Below the pieces are notes generated by a model. That model saw only the letters and a program-made list of their open reading frames with translations, searched no databases and was not told where the DNA came from. From positions 2,418,001 through 2,482,000 of the forward strand of contig NZ_CP012573.1 of assembly GCF_001280205.1 (NCBI RefSeq): DNA of 64,000 nucleotides. Direction: 5' to 3'. Positions 43,317-52,389 of this stretch are shown one piece after another; the stretch's first letter is position 1; every line of letters begins with the position of its first letter. A program made the translations under genes and the position numbers. The DNA is from Clavibacter capsici (GTDB taxonomy: Bacteria > Actinomycetota > Actinomycetes > Actinomycetales > Microbacteriaceae).

Positions 43317-43461
43317 GGCTCTCCCTCGTCCTCCCCATCCGACCATGGCAGCGGCCGGATCGCACTCTCCGAAACGGGGTCACCCGTGTGCGGATGCACG
43401 TGCGCCGCCCGCATGTGCATCCCCGGGGGCGCCCGCCGATGCCCCCGGCTAGCATCACCGG

Positions 43462-43608
43462 ATGCCCGCGCAACCCGCCGCCCGATCCGGCGGGGCGCGT
43501 GCGGTCTCCCGGGCCGGGCACATGCTCACGTCGGTCGTGATGGGGGTCCTGCTGGCCGTCCTCGCGCTGGGCCTCGCGCTCGACGGGTCCCTCCACGACC
43601 ACGACTAG
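43462..43608 (+). CDS. Possible 48-residue single-helix membrane protein
   Basis: A short frame encodes a basic, Ala/Arg-rich start, one hydrophobic helix (SVVMGVLLAVLALGLAL) and an acidic/His-rich end (DGSLHDHD). TAGCAT at 43450-43455 lies exactly six bases before the ATG, the leaderless geometry seen at several real genes here. It ends three bases before the convergent prpB stop. No homologue is known to me; the promoter position is the main support. Confidence 0.5.
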   Translation: MPAQPAARSGGARAVSRAGHMLTSVVMGVLLAVLALGLALDGSLHDHD

Positions 43609-43611
43609 GGA

Positions 43612-44526
43612 TCACGCCCCGCCGCGGTTCCCCTCCAGCGTGAAGGTGAAGACGTCCTCGTCGAAGGCGCTGTAGCCCGCGTAGTCGAGGAGCTCGTAGA
43701 GGCGCGCACGGGTCTGCATCTCGGGCACCTTCGAGGCGAGCGTGCCCTCCTCGAGGATCGCGTCGAGGCCGCGCTCGGCCGCGCCCATCGCGAGGCGGAG
43801 GAGCGAGACCGGGTAGATGACGATGTCGACGCCCACGTCGCGGAGCTGGGAGGTGGTGAACAGCTCGCTCTTCCCGAACTCGGTCATGTTGGCGAGGATC
43901 GGCACGTCGACCGCGGCGCGCATCGCCTCGAACTCGGCGAGGTCGGCCATCGCCTCGGGGAAGATCGCGTCGGCTCCGGCGTCGACGAGCGCGCGCGCCC
44001 GGTCGACCGCGGCGGCCATCCCGTCGACGCCGCGCACGTCGGTGCGGGCCATGACCAGCAGGTCCGGGTCGCGGCGGGCGTCGACGGCCGCGCGGATCCG
44101 CTTGAGGGCCGTCGACTCGTCCACCACCTGCTTGCCGTCGAGGTGGCCGCAGCGCTTGGGGTTCACCTGGTCCTCGATGTGGAGGCCCGCGACGCCGGCG
44201 TCCTCGAGCATCTGCACGGTGCGCGCGACGTTCATCGGCTCGCCGAAGCCCGTGTCCGCGTCCACGAGGCACGGCAGGTCCGTGACGCGCGCGATCTGCT
44301 GCGAGCGCCCGGCCACCTCGGTGAGCGTGGTGAGGCCGATGTCCGGCAGGCCGAGGTCCGCCGAGAGCACGGCGCCGGAGATGTAGACGCCGTCCATGCC
44401 CTTGTCCTGGATGAGGCGGGCCGACAGCGGGTTGAACGCGCCGGGCATCCGGAGCAGCTCGCCCGACGCGAGCCGGTCGCGGAACGCGCGGCGCTTGGCG
44501 GCGGAGGTGAGGGTGGAGTGGAGCAC
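43612..44526 (-). CDS. prpB: Methylisocitrate lyase
   Basis: The 304-residue protein cleaves 2-methylisocitrate to pyruvate and succinate. Family motifs are PGAFNPLSARLIQDKG, DADTGFGEPMNVARTV, catalytic NPKRCGHLDGKQ with the loop cysteine, and MARTDVRGVDG. GTG at 44524-44526 shares one base with the prpD stop (TAGTG), so translation is coupled. With prpD it forms a two-gene operon. Confidence 0.95.
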   Translation of the reverse strand: MLHSTLTSAAKRRAFRDRLASGELLRMPGAFNPLSARLIQDKGMDGVYISGAVLSADLGLPDIGLTTLTEVAGRSQQIARVTDLPCLVDADTGFGEPMNVARTVQMLEDAGVAGLHIEDQVNPKRCGHLDGKQVVDESTALKRIRAAVDARRDPDLLVMARTDVRGVDGMAAAVDRARALVDAGADAIFPEAMADLAEFEAMRAAVDVPILANMTEFGKSELFTTSQLRDVGVDIVIYPVSLLRLAMGAAERGLDAILEEGTLASKVPEMQTRARLYELLDYAGYSAFDEDVFTFTLEGNRGGA

Positions 44527-46076
44527 TAGAGGAGTCCCTTCGGGGAGCCGGCCGCGTCCAGCAGGCCGGGTCGTGCGGTGACGGTGAGGCCGGCGAGCTC
44601 GTCGGCGGTGAGCTCGGGCAGGCGCTCGACGAGCGCGAGGAAGCGGTCGACCTCGCTGTCCTCGAGCACGCCGTCGGCGAGGGTGCGGAGCTTGGCGACG
44701 TAGTCGGCGCGCGCGAACGGCCGGGCGCCGAGCGGGTGCGCGTCGGCCACGGCGATCTCGTCGACGATGGTCGAGCCGTCGGTCAGGCGGATCTCCACCC
44801 GGCCGCCGAACGCCTTCTCGGCGGGGTCCATGGAGTGGTACCGGCGGGTCCACTCCGGGTCCTCCGTCGTCGTGACGCGGCGCCAGAGGTCCACCGTGTC
44901 GGGGCGGCCGGCGCGCTCGGGGGCGTACGAGTCGACGTGGTGCCACGCGCCGTCCTGCAGGGCGACGGTGAAGATGTACGGGATCGAGTGGTCGAGCGTC
45001 TCGCGGCTGGCGCGCGGGTCGTACTTCTGCGGGTCGTTGGCGCCGGATCCGATGACCACGTGCGTGTGGTGCGACGAGTGGATGAGGACGCGGTCGATGG
45101 CGTCCGCGTCGGCGAGCACCGGGTGCGCGTGGTGCAGGCGGCGCGCGAGGTCGATCCACGCCTGCGCCTGGTACTCGGCCGAGTGCTCCTTCGTGTACGT
45201 GTCGAGGATCGCCCGCTTGGCCTCGCCGGGCGCGGGCAGCGGCACGTCGTAGCCGGCGTCGGGCCCGTCGAGCAGCCACGCGATGACGCCGTCCTCGCCC
45301 TCGTAGATGGGGGTGGGGCTGGTCTGGCCGCGCATCGCCCGGTCGATCGCCTCGACGGCCATCTTCCCGGCGAACGCGGGGGCATGCGCCTTCCACGTGC
45401 TGATCGCGCCCTTGCGCGACTGGCGCGTGGCGGTCGTGGTGTGCAGCGCCTGGCCGACGGCCTGGAAGACCGTCGCCTCGTCGAGGCCGAGGAGCGTGCC
45501 GATGCCCGCGGCGGCCGACGGGCCGAGGTGCGCGACGTGGTCGATCTTGTGCGCGTGCAGGCTGATGGCCCTCACGAGGTCGACCTGGATCTCGTAGCCC
45601 GTGGCGATGCCGCGGATCACGTCGGCGCCCGTGAGCGCGCGGCCGTCGGGCCCGCCGGATGCTGCGGCGTGCTGCGCGGCGGCGAGGATCGGCGGGATGT
45701 TGTCGCCCGGGTGCGAGTACTCGGCCGCGAGGAACGTGTCGTGGTAGTCGAGCTCGCGCACGGCCACGCCGTTCGCCCAGGCCGCCCACTCGGCGCTGAC
45801 GCGGGTGGCGGGATCCGCGCCCACGACGGTCGCGCCCGCGCCGCCGGTGGACGGTCCGTGCGCCAGGGCCTGCGCCCGCGCCGCGACGACGGGCGCGCGG
45901 GTGAGCGAGGCGGTGGCCACGGCCGCGTTGTCGATGATCCGGTTGACGATCATCCCGGTGACGTCGGCGTCGACCTCGACCGGGTCGGCGGCGACGGCGG
46001 CGATGCGCCCCGCCAGCTGCTCCCCGGGAGGCAGGGCCTCGTCGCTGCGGTGGACGCGGACGCGGTGGATCTGCAT
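44526..46076 (-). CDS. prpD: 2-methylcitrate dehydratase
   Basis: The 516-residue MmgE/PrpD family protein has [47 protein letters not shown] and [19 protein letters not shown]. It dehydrates 2-methylcitrate in propionate catabolism. ATG at 46076 with GAGGAAG ahead was preferred over a GTG at 46088. It is divergent from a double-GNAT gene; no prpR-type regulator is visible nearby. Confidence 0.95.
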   Translation of the reverse strand: MQIHRVRVHRSDEALPPGEQLAGRIAAVAADPVEVDADVTGMIVNRIIDNAAVATASLTRAPVVAARAQALAHGPSTGGAGATVVGADPATRVSAEWAAWANGVAVRELDYHDTFLAAEYSHPGDNIPPILAAAQHAAASGGPDGRALTGADVIRGIATGYEIQVDLVRAISLHAHKIDHVAHLGPSAAAGIGTLLGLDEATVFQAVGQALHTTTATRQSRKGAISTWKAHAPAFAGKMAVEAIDRAMRGQTSPTPIYEGEDGVIAWLLDGPDAGYDVPLPAPGEAKRAILDTYTKEHSAEYQAQAWIDLARRLHHAHPVLADADAIDRVLIHSSHHTHVVIGSGANDPQKYDPRASRETLDHSIPYIFTVALQDGAWHHVDSYAPERAGRPDTVDLWRRVTTTEDPEWTRRYHSMDPAEKAFGGRVEIRLTDGSTIVDEIAVADAHPLGARPFARADYVAKLRTLADGVLEDSEVDRFLALVERLPELTADELAGLTVTARPGLLDAAGSPKGLL

Positions 46077-46177
46077 GCTCTTCCTCACGGTCGGGCGCCT
46101 GTCGCGGAGGGCTCGGGGCCCCGTCCGCGCGGCACCGGTCCAGCGTATCCACCGCCGGGGCCGTCCTACGCTGGGGC

Positions 46178-47086
46178 GTGCTCACCGTCGACCCGGAGTC
46201 CCCTCGTGCCGCCGACGTGCTGCCGCTGCTGCGGCAGGCCGACGAGTTCGCGCTCGCCCTCTACCCGGCCGAGAACTACCACGCGCTCGACGTCGCGGCG
46301 CTCGAGCGGCCCGGCGTCACGTTCCTCGTCGCGCGCGCGGACGGCCGCGCGCTGGGCACGGCGGCGGTCGTCGACGGCGACGACGGCTCCGCGGAGCTGA
46401 AGCGCGTGTTCGTCACGGACGCGGCGCGCGGGCTCGGCGTGGGGCGGGCGCTGCTCGTCGCCGCGGAGGAGCGGGCGCGCGAGCTGGGGGCTCACGTGAT
46501 GCGGCTGGAGACCGGCCTGCCGCAGACCGCCGCCATCGCGCTGTACGAGCGCGGCGGCTACCGGCACGTGCCGCGCTTCGGGCCGTATGCCGAGGATCCG
46601 ACGAGCGTCTGCATGGAGCGCGACCTGCGCCAGGATCCCGGCCCGCTCCCCCGCTGGATCCTGCGCCCCGCCCTGCCCGACGACGCGACGTGGATGGCGG
46701 AGCTGCGCGCCGTCGTCCTCCGCCCCGACCTCGAGCGGCTCGGCCGGTGGGATCCGGTCGGCGTCCGCCGCCGCTTCCTCGACGGCTGGGCGCCCTCGCG
46801 GACGCAGGTGATCCGCGTCGACGGCCGCGACGCCGGCCTCATCGCCTGCCGCGAGGAGCCCGACGCGCACTGGGTCGAGCACTTCTACCTCGGTCCCGCG
46901 GCGCAGGGCCGCGGCATCGGCGGCGAGGTGCTGCGCGAGCTCATGGACCGTCACGACGACGGCCGCCCGTTCCGCCTCGACGTGCTGCAGGGCAGCGCCG
47001 CGCGGCGGCTGTACGAGCGGGCGGGGTTCCGGGTCGAGCGCGAGGACGCGGTGGACGCGTGGCTGGTGGCGCTGCGCGCCCGATGA
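46178..47086 (+). CDS. Tandem GNAT acetyltransferase (two domains)
   Basis: The 302-residue protein contains two GNAT domains. The first (1-150) has [20 protein letters not shown] and [17 protein letters not shown], close to the PanM/ElaA-like group. The second (155-302) has [20 protein letters not shown] and [20 protein letters not shown] lies five bases before the GTG start. Substrates are unknown. Two-domain fusions of this kind often acetylate amino acids or small drugs. Confidence 0.87.
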   Translation: MLTVDPESPRAADVLPLLRQADEFALALYPAENYHALDVAALERPGVTFLVARADGRALGTAAVVDGDDGSAELKRVFVTDAARGLGVGRALLVAAEERARELGAHVMRLETGLPQTAAIALYERGGYRHVPRFGPYAEDPTSVCMERDLRQDPGPLPRWILRPALPDDATWMAELRAVVLRPDLERLGRWDPVGVRRRFLDGWAPSRTQVIRVDGRDAGLIACREEPDAHWVEHFYLGPAAQGRGIGGEVLRELMDRHDDGRPFRLDVLQGSAARRLYERAGFRVEREDAVDAWLVALRAR

Positions 47087-47401
47087 CACGACGCGCAGGC
47101 GCGACCCGATGCGCGGAGCGCTAGGAGCGCTGGTCGAGCCCTGCTGGCCCGGGCGCTCGCTCCTGGCCCCGGGTGGCATGCCGGGCCTTCGGGCGATCCG
47201 CGCCGCTGGCCGTCCGGACTGGATCCGTCGAGCAGGGTCGCGTCCCGACCGCCGCCGAGGAGTTCACGGAAGCAGAACATCCCGTTCATGCACGGCCTCG
47301 CCCGGTGCCGCATGCTCCTGTCGCCGAGCCCTGCGCGTCCCCCGCGCGCCCGCCGGCGTTCCCGCGCGCACCCGCGCGCCCCTCCCCACAGAAGGACGAA
47401 C
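47087..47401. other. Intergenic stretch ahead of the phosphatase-sortase operon
   Basis: This stretch of 315 bases has no credible gene. It should contain the promoter of the secreted phosphatase; the AT-richer patch around 47260-47290 is the likeliest place, but I find no convincing -35/-10 pair. GAGCGCTAG/GAGCGCTGG repeats side by side near 47117-47134. Confidence 0.4.
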
Positions 47402-48922
47402 GTGAAGATCCCCCCTGCCCGCCGTGCCGCCCCCGCGCGCATCGGCGCCCTCACCGCGGCGGCCGCCGCCGTGGTGCTCTCCGTCGGCGTCGGCGCGCCC
47501 GCGCATGCCGCCGCCGACCCCGCGCTCCAGCCGGCCCCCACCGCGAGCGACCACCTCATCACCGACGTGCCCGGCCTCGTCAACGGGCGCGAGCTCGGCG
47601 CGTTCACGGGCCTCGACGGACGCACGGTCGCCGCCAACCGGCTCATCCGCAGCGAGTCGCTGGACAAGATCACGCCGGCGGGCGCCGCGACGCTCGCGAG
47701 CGTGCACCACGTCGACCTCGTGATCGACCTGCGCACGCCCGGCCAGATCCAGAAGAAGCCCGACGTGGCGATCCCCGGGGCGAGGACCGTCGCGATATCG
47801 CTCTTCGGCGCCGAGGGCGACTACCCGGACGACACCGTCATGTACCGCGACCTCATCGACAAGGGCCACGTCGACGCGGCGGACCCCGGCGTCATGATCA
47901 CCGCGTACCGCCAGGTGCTGCAGGCGCTCGCGTCGCACACGGGCGACGGCACGGTCCTCATCCACTGCTCGCACGGCATGGACCGCACGGGCACGGTCGT
48001 GGACCTGCTCGACCGGATCCTCGGCGTCGGCAGCTCCGACATCCTCCACGACTACCTGCTCTCGAACACGCAGCTCGGCGTCGACTGGGCGAAGCCCGCT
48101 CTGCTCCAGGGCACGTTCGAGGCCGGCATCGCGTCGCGCTATGCGGGCATGGACTCCTACATCCGCACGACGCTGGGCGTCACCGACCCGGAGATCCGCG
48201 CCCTGCGCGCCCGGTTCCTCGTGTCCGACGACGCGGCCGCGGACTCCATCGCCGTGGGCGGCGTCAGCGTGCCGCTCGCGGACGCCGCCGCATCCGCGGG
48301 CGTCACCGTGCCCGTGGGCCTCGGGTCGATCTCGCCCGCCGACGTGCACGTGGCCCTCGCCGACGCCGGGAGCCACGCGGCCGTGACCGTCGCCGGCCGC
48401 GTCGTCACGGTCGTCGTGACCGCGGCGGACGGGCGCACCACGCGCACCTACCGCGTCACCGCCGGTCTCGCGCGGCTCGAGCTGCCCGGTGGATCCGCGC
48501 CCGTCGCGGGCGGGACGGTCGCGGTCCGCGCGTCCGGCCTCACCGCGGGCGCGGCGTACCGGGTCGAGCTCCACTCGACGCCGACCGACGTGGGCACGCT
48601 CACCGCCGCCTCCGACGGCTCGGTCGCGGGCACCGTCACGATCCCCGCGGGCACTGAGGCGGGCGCGCACACGCTGACGCTCCTCGACGCGTCAGGCGCG
48701 GCCGTCACGGACCCGGCCGCGCTCACGGTGAGCGCCGCCGCGGCCTCGTCCGTCACGACCGCGAGCACGACGGGCGCGCACCACGCGGGCCCCGCGGTCG
48801 CGACCGGTGGCACCTCCGTCGCCGCCACCCCGTGGCCCGGGATGGCGCTCGCGGGCCTCGGCCTCGGCGCGCTCGCGGCCCTGGCCGTGACGCGTCGCCG
48901 CCGGGCGTCGCAGCAGCGGTGA
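47402..48922 (+). CDS. Secreted, wall-anchored tyrosine phosphatase-like protein
   Basis: The protein has 506 residues with a signal peptide (cut after APAHA near residue 35). The phosphatase domain resembles Y_phosphatase3 proteins: GRELGAFTGLDGRTV, VDLVIDLRTPGQI, and active site VLIHCSHGMDRTG with C189-x5-R195. About 200 residues of beta-rich repeats follow. The C-terminus has AVATGG, then a hydrophobic helix (GMALAGLGLGALAALAV) and TRRRR, the layout of a sortase sorting signal with a degenerate LPxTG. A sortase gene follows directly. GTG at 47402 has GAAGGA upstream. It may act on host or extracellular phospho-substrates; that is inference. Confidence 0.85.
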   Translation: MKIPPARRAAPARIGALTAAAAAVVLSVGVGAPAHAAADPALQPAPTASDHLITDVPGLVNGRELGAFTGLDGRTVAANRLIRSESLDKITPAGAATLASVHHVDLVIDLRTPGQIQKKPDVAIPGARTVAISLFGAEGDYPDDTVMYRDLIDKGHVDAADPGVMITAYRQVLQALASHTGDGTVLIHCSHGMDRTGTVVDLLDRILGVGSSDILHDYLLSNTQLGVDWAKPALLQGTFEAGIASRYAGMDSYIRTTLGVTDPEIRALRARFLVSDDAAADSIAVGGVSVPLADAAASAGVTVPVGLGSISPADVHVALADAGSHAAVTVAGRVVTVVVTAADGRTTRTYRVTAGLARLELPGGSAPVAGGTVAVRASGLTAGAAYRVELHSTPTDVGTLTAASDGSVAGTVTIPAGTEAGAHTLTLLDASGAAVTDPAALTVSAAAASSVTTASTTGAHHAGPAVATGGTSVAATPWPGMALAGLGLGALAALAVTRRRRASQQR

Positions 48923-49572
48923 CGACGGACCCGCGGACGACCCGGCGGCGGGCGCTCACCGCCGCCGCGGTCGTCGCGGCGTCCGCGGCCGTGGTCGTCG
49001 GCACGCTGTCGGCCGTGGGCGCGCTGCCCGCGGCCGACGGCCCCCGCGACCTCGCGGGCGCCCCGGTGCAGGCCGACGTGCCCGTCCCGGCGTCCGCTGC
49101 CGGCGACGGATCCGCGCAGCCGGCCGTCGACTCCGGCCTCGGCCGCCTCCGCGCGCCGTCCGTCGGGCTCGACGTGCCGCTCGGCGCGGTCGACGTGGTC
49201 GGCGGCGTCGTGGATCCCCCGGGCTTCACCTCCGCGTACCGCGTGCGCGACCTCGGGGTCGCCCCCGAGGACGCGGGCGCCGGCACGGTGTTCGTCGTCA
49301 TGCACTCGGTGCGGGGCGGTGGCACGGGCCCGGGCGACCTCCTCATCGACGACCAGGCCGGGAGCGCGCGCATCGCGCCCGGCGCGGTCATCGAGGTGGC
49401 GGGCGTCGACTACGCGGTCGGCTCGAGCCGCGCGGTCCCGAAGGGCGCGCTGCCTGACGACGCCGCGGTCTGGGCCGACACCCCGGGGCGCCTGGTCGTC
49501 ATCACGTGCCTCCAGCGCGCCGACGGCAGCCCCTCGCGCGACGACATGGTGATCGAGGCGACGCGGGCCTGA
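48919..49572 (+). CDS. Class F-like sortase
   Basis: The 217-residue protein has an N-terminal signal anchor and an Ala/Pro linker. The sortase fold carries catalytic H129 in VFVVMHSV, C197 in RLVVITCLQ and R207 in SPSRDDMVIEA. VPKGALPDDAAVWADTPG before the cysteine strand fits class F enzymes of actinobacteria. The His context is MHS rather than the usual GH. GTG overlaps the phosphatase stop (GTGA), so enzyme and substrate are co-translated. It probably anchors the phosphatase to peptidoglycan. Confidence 0.85.
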   Translation: MTTDPRTTRRRALTAAAVVAASAAVVVGTLSAVGALPAADGPRDLAGAPVQADVPVPASAAGDGSAQPAVDSGLGRLRAPSVGLDVPLGAVDVVGGVVDPPGFTSAYRVRDLGVAPEDAGAGTVFVVMHSVRGGGTGPGDLLIDDQAGSARIAPGAVIEVAGVDYAVGSSRAVPKGALPDDAAVWADTPGRLVVITCLQRADGSPSRDDMVIEATRA

Positions 49573-49588
49573 CCCGCCGAGCCTCGTC

Positions 49589-49621
49589 GAGGGCGCGCGA
49601 CCCGTCCGGTCGCGCGCCCTC
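49589..49621 (+). terminator. Strong terminator after the sortase gene
   Basis: GAGGGCGCGCGACC and its exact complement form a 14-bp stem with a 5-base loop, followed by TTCGTCGC. It separates the phosphatase-sortase operon from the promoter of the FUSC gene, whose -10 box begins nine bases later. Confidence 0.88.
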
Positions 49622-49641
49622 TTCGTCGCTAGCCTCGGGGC

Positions 49642-50745
49642 ATGGGGATCCACCGCGTCCGGGACGCCGTCGTCGGCGCGTGGCGGGCCGCCACCTCCCC
49701 CGACCGGCTCCTCCTCGCCGCGAAGACCGCGCTCGCGGTCGGCATCGCCTGGGCCGTCGCGCCGTACGTGCCCGGCGTCGCGAACGACTACCCCTACTAC
49801 GCGCCGCTCGGCGCGCTCGTGAGCATGTACCCGACGCTCATGGGATCCGCGCGCACGGGCCTCCAGACGCTCCTCGGGCTGGCGGCGGGCATCGTCCTCG
49901 CGACCGCCGTCATCGTCACCACGGGACCGACCTGGTGGTCGATCCCCCTCATCGTCGGCATCGGCGTGATCCTCTCCGGCTCCGGCTGGTTCGGCGCCGG
50001 CCGCGAGTACGTGCCGATGGCGGCTCTGTTCGTGCTCATCATCGGCGGGCAGGACGCCGACACGTACTCGCTCGGCTACCTCGTGCAGATGGCGGTCGGC
50101 GTCGTGACGGGCCTCCTCATCAACGTGCTCATCGCCCCGACGCTGTCGAGCGGACGCGCGGCCGCTCGGATCAGCGCGTTCCAGCGCGAGGTCGCCGCGC
50201 GGCTGCGGGAGGTGGGCGACGCCGTCGAGTCCGACGCCCCGCCCGCGCACGCCGACTGGATCCGCGCGAGCGAGGACCTCGCCGGCACCGCCCGCGCCGT
50301 GCGGGCCGAGCTCAGGCAGGCCGACGAGAGCCGCAAGGGCAACCCGCGCGCGCTCGTGAACAAGCGGGACGTGCGGATCGACCACGCCCGGCTCGAGGCG
50401 ATGGACCAGATCGTGTTCCACGTGCGCGACGTCTCCGCGGCCCTGGCCGACACCATCTGGCAGCAGCGCGGATCCCTCGCCCTCGACCACGGCATCGGCG
50501 CGCCCATCCGCGACGCGTGCCACGCGGTCGCCGACGTGCTCGACCTCGAGGACCCGGACTCCCCGGAGCGCCACCGCGCGATGGGCGAGGCCGCGCGGCA
50601 GGTCCGGATGCTCGTGGAGGCGGTCGACCGACAGTCGCAGGAGCTCGGCCGTGCGATGGGCCCCGGCGTCCTCACGGCGATGCACCTCAAGCGCGTGCTG
50701 CACCACCTCGAGCCGGTCGATGCGGCTGAATCACCGGCCCCGTAG
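49642..50745 (+). CDS. FUSC family membrane protein
   Basis: The 367-residue protein has six membrane helices in the first 170 residues (LLLAAKTALAVGIAWAV, then NDYPYYAPLGALVSMYPT) and a helical cytoplasmic domain afterward. This is the half-size FUSC/aromatic acid exporter (ArAE) plan. It may export aromatic acids; the substrate is not shown by sequence. TAGCCT (49630-49635) is six bases before the ATG. Its last 15 bases overlap the end of the convergent EamA gene. Confidence 0.85.
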   Translation: MGIHRVRDAVVGAWRAATSPDRLLLAAKTALAVGIAWAVAPYVPGVANDYPYYAPLGALVSMYPTLMGSARTGLQTLLGLAAGIVLATAVIVTTGPTWWSIPLIVGIGVILSGSGWFGAGREYVPMAALFVLIIGGQDADTYSLGYLVQMAVGVVTGLLINVLIAPTLSSGRAAARISAFQREVAARLREVGDAVESDAPPAHADWIRASEDLAGTARAVRAELRQADESRKGNPRALVNKRDVRIDHARLEAMDQIVFHVRDVSAALADTIWQQRGSLALDHGIGAPIRDACHAVADVLDLEDPDSPERHRAMGEAARQVRMLVEAVDRQSQELGRAMGPGVLTAMHLKRVLHHLEPVDAAESPAP

Positions 50746-51723
50746 CGCGGGATCCGTCGCGGCGCCCGGCGAGACCGCCGCCTCCGTCCCCGGCTCCCCC
50801 GCGGCCGACAGCGCATCCGCCCGCGCGTCGAACCGCACCGCGACGATGCCCGCGACGATGAGCACGCCGCCCACGAGCTGCAGCGCGGTCAGCTCCTCGC
50901 CGAGCAGCAGCCACGCCCAGGCGCCGGCGGCCGCCACCTCGAGGAGGCCGACGAACGACGCGAGGCGCGACCCGAGCATCGCGCTCCCCGTGGTCCCCGC
51001 CCCGTACGCGAGGGCGGTCGCGACCACGCCCACCACGAGCATCGGCACCCACCACGGCACCACGCGCCCGAGCACGGCCACGTCGGCGACGGATCCGGTG
51101 AACGGCAGTATCCCGGTGAGCCCGACGCCCGCCAGCACCGCCGCGGCGACGAGCAGCCCCGCGGCCGCGAGCGCCACGGGCGGCAGGCCGTCCGCGCCCC
51201 GGGCCGCGATGGCGAAGTAGCCGGCGCAGCCCACCATCGCGCCGAGCGCGAGCAGCACGCCGACGGGATCCAGCGCCCCGCCGCCCGACGGCGACACGAC
51301 GAGCGCGAGCCCGCCCGCCGCCGCCACGGATCCGACGAGCACCGGCACCGCGGGCCGCCGCCGCGTCATCGCCCACGCCACCGCGACGAGCAGCAGCGGC
51401 GCCATGAACTCGATGAGGATGGCGGTGCCCACGGGGATCCGCTCGATCGCCGCGAAGTACATGACCTGCGCGCCGGCCACGCCCACGAGCGCCATGCCGA
51501 GCACGCGCCGCCAGGCCCGGAGCACGGGCCGCAGGTCGCCGCGGAGCTGGACGAGCGCGACCGGCGCGAGCACCAGCCCGCCGACGAGCGCGCGGAGCGT
51601 GACCGCGGCCACGGGGCTCCAGCCCGACGCCAGCAGCGGCTTCACGAACGCGCCGGACAGGCCGAACGACGCGGCGGCGACGATCGCGAGGACCAGTCCG
51701 GTGGTGAGGTGGCGTCGTTCCAT
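50731..51723 (-). CDS. EamA/DMT family transporter 2
   Basis: The 330-residue protein has ten membrane helices in two EamA repeats ([20 protein letters not shown], then [20 protein letters not shown]). The sequence is close to RhtA/YdcZ-type exporters. A CGNR regulator lies divergently, 73 bases away, across nested palindromes. It probably exports an amino acid or drug under control of that regulator. Confidence 0.9.
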   Translation of the reverse strand: MERRHLTTGLVLAIVAAASFGLSGAFVKPLLASGWSPVAAVTLRALVGGLVLAPVALVQLRGDLRPVLRAWRRVLGMALVGVAGAQVMYFAAIERIPVGTAILIEFMAPLLLVAVAWAMTRRRPAVPVLVGSVAAAGGLALVVSPSGGGALDPVGVLLALGAMVGCAGYFAIAARGADGLPPVALAAAGLLVAAAVLAGVGLTGILPFTGSVADVAVLGRVVPWWVPMLVVGVVATALAYGAGTTGSAMLGSRLASFVGLLEVAAAGAWAWLLLGEELTALQLVGGVLIVAGIVAVRFDARADALSAAGEPGTEAAVSPGAATDPALRGR

Positions 51724-51736
51724 GGTCAGCTCGTCT

Positions 51737-51768
51737 CGTCAGGGGCCACGTGGCCTACGGTCCTGACG
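51737..51768. promoter_or_regulatory. Nested palindromes in the EamA/CGNR divergent gap
   Basis: CGTCAGG (51737-51743) and CCTGACG (51762-51768) form an inverted repeat with 18 bases between the arms. Inside lies the perfect palindrome GGCCACGTGGCC (51744-51755). The outer pair has the same 7-18-7 geometry as the repeat before the first CGNR gene but a different sequence, so it may be the operator of the adjacent regulator. Confidence 0.65.
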
Positions 51769-51796
51769 TTAGACTGGCGGCGGATAAGGAGTCAAC

Positions 51797-52357
51797 TTGC
51801 TTTTCGCCCCTGACACGGAGGACGTGCTCACGTTCGACGCCGTGATCCTCAACACGGCCCCGCGCGCCACCCGCTCCGGCGACGACTTGCTGGCGACCCC
51901 CGAGCAGCTCGCCGACCTGATGACCCGCAGCGGCTTCTCCGGCCGCTTCGACCGCGACGAGCGCGAGCTCCGCGAGGTGCATCGCGCCCGAGCCCGGCTC
52001 CGCGAGATCTGGGGCCTCGACCGCGACGCCATGGTGGATCCCGTCAACGAGCTGCTCGCGCGCCACCGCGCCTCGCCCCGGCTCGTGCGGCACGACGCCC
52101 TCGACTGGCACCTGCACGCGACGCCCGACGACGCCCCGCTCGCCGACCGGATCCTCGTGGAGGCCGCCATGGCCCTCGTCGACGTCATCCGGTCCGACGC
52201 CACCGACCGCCTCCGGGTGTGCGCCGCCGACGACTGCGACGGCGTGCTCGTCGACCTCTCCCGCAACGGGTCGAAGCGGTTCTGCAGCGTGCGCTGCGGC
52301 AACCGGATGAACATGGTCGCGTTCCGGGAGCGCCGCGCGCAGGATCCGGTCGGCTGA
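51797..52357 (+). CDS. CGNR zinc-finger regulator 2 (ABATE domain)
   Basis: The 186-residue protein starts with TTG at 51797, chosen because AAGGAG is five bases upstream and no ATG or GTG fits. An ABATE-type helical domain (LTFDAVILNTAPRATRSGDD) is followed by the zinc finger RVCAADDCDGVLVDLS and KRFCSVRCGNRMNMVAF with all cysteines present. It is paralogous to the CGNR protein at 30125. It likely controls the divergent EamA exporter. Confidence 0.9.
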   Translation: MLFAPDTEDVLTFDAVILNTAPRATRSGDDLLATPEQLADLMTRSGFSGRFDRDERELREVHRARARLREIWGLDRDAMVDPVNELLARHRASPRLVRHDALDWHLHATPDDAPLADRILVEAAMALVDVIRSDATDRLRVCAADDCDGVLVDLSRNGSKRFCSVRCGNRMNMVAFRERRAQDPVG

Positions 52358-52389
52358 CGCGACTCGGCCGGCCCGCGCACCCGGGAGCG

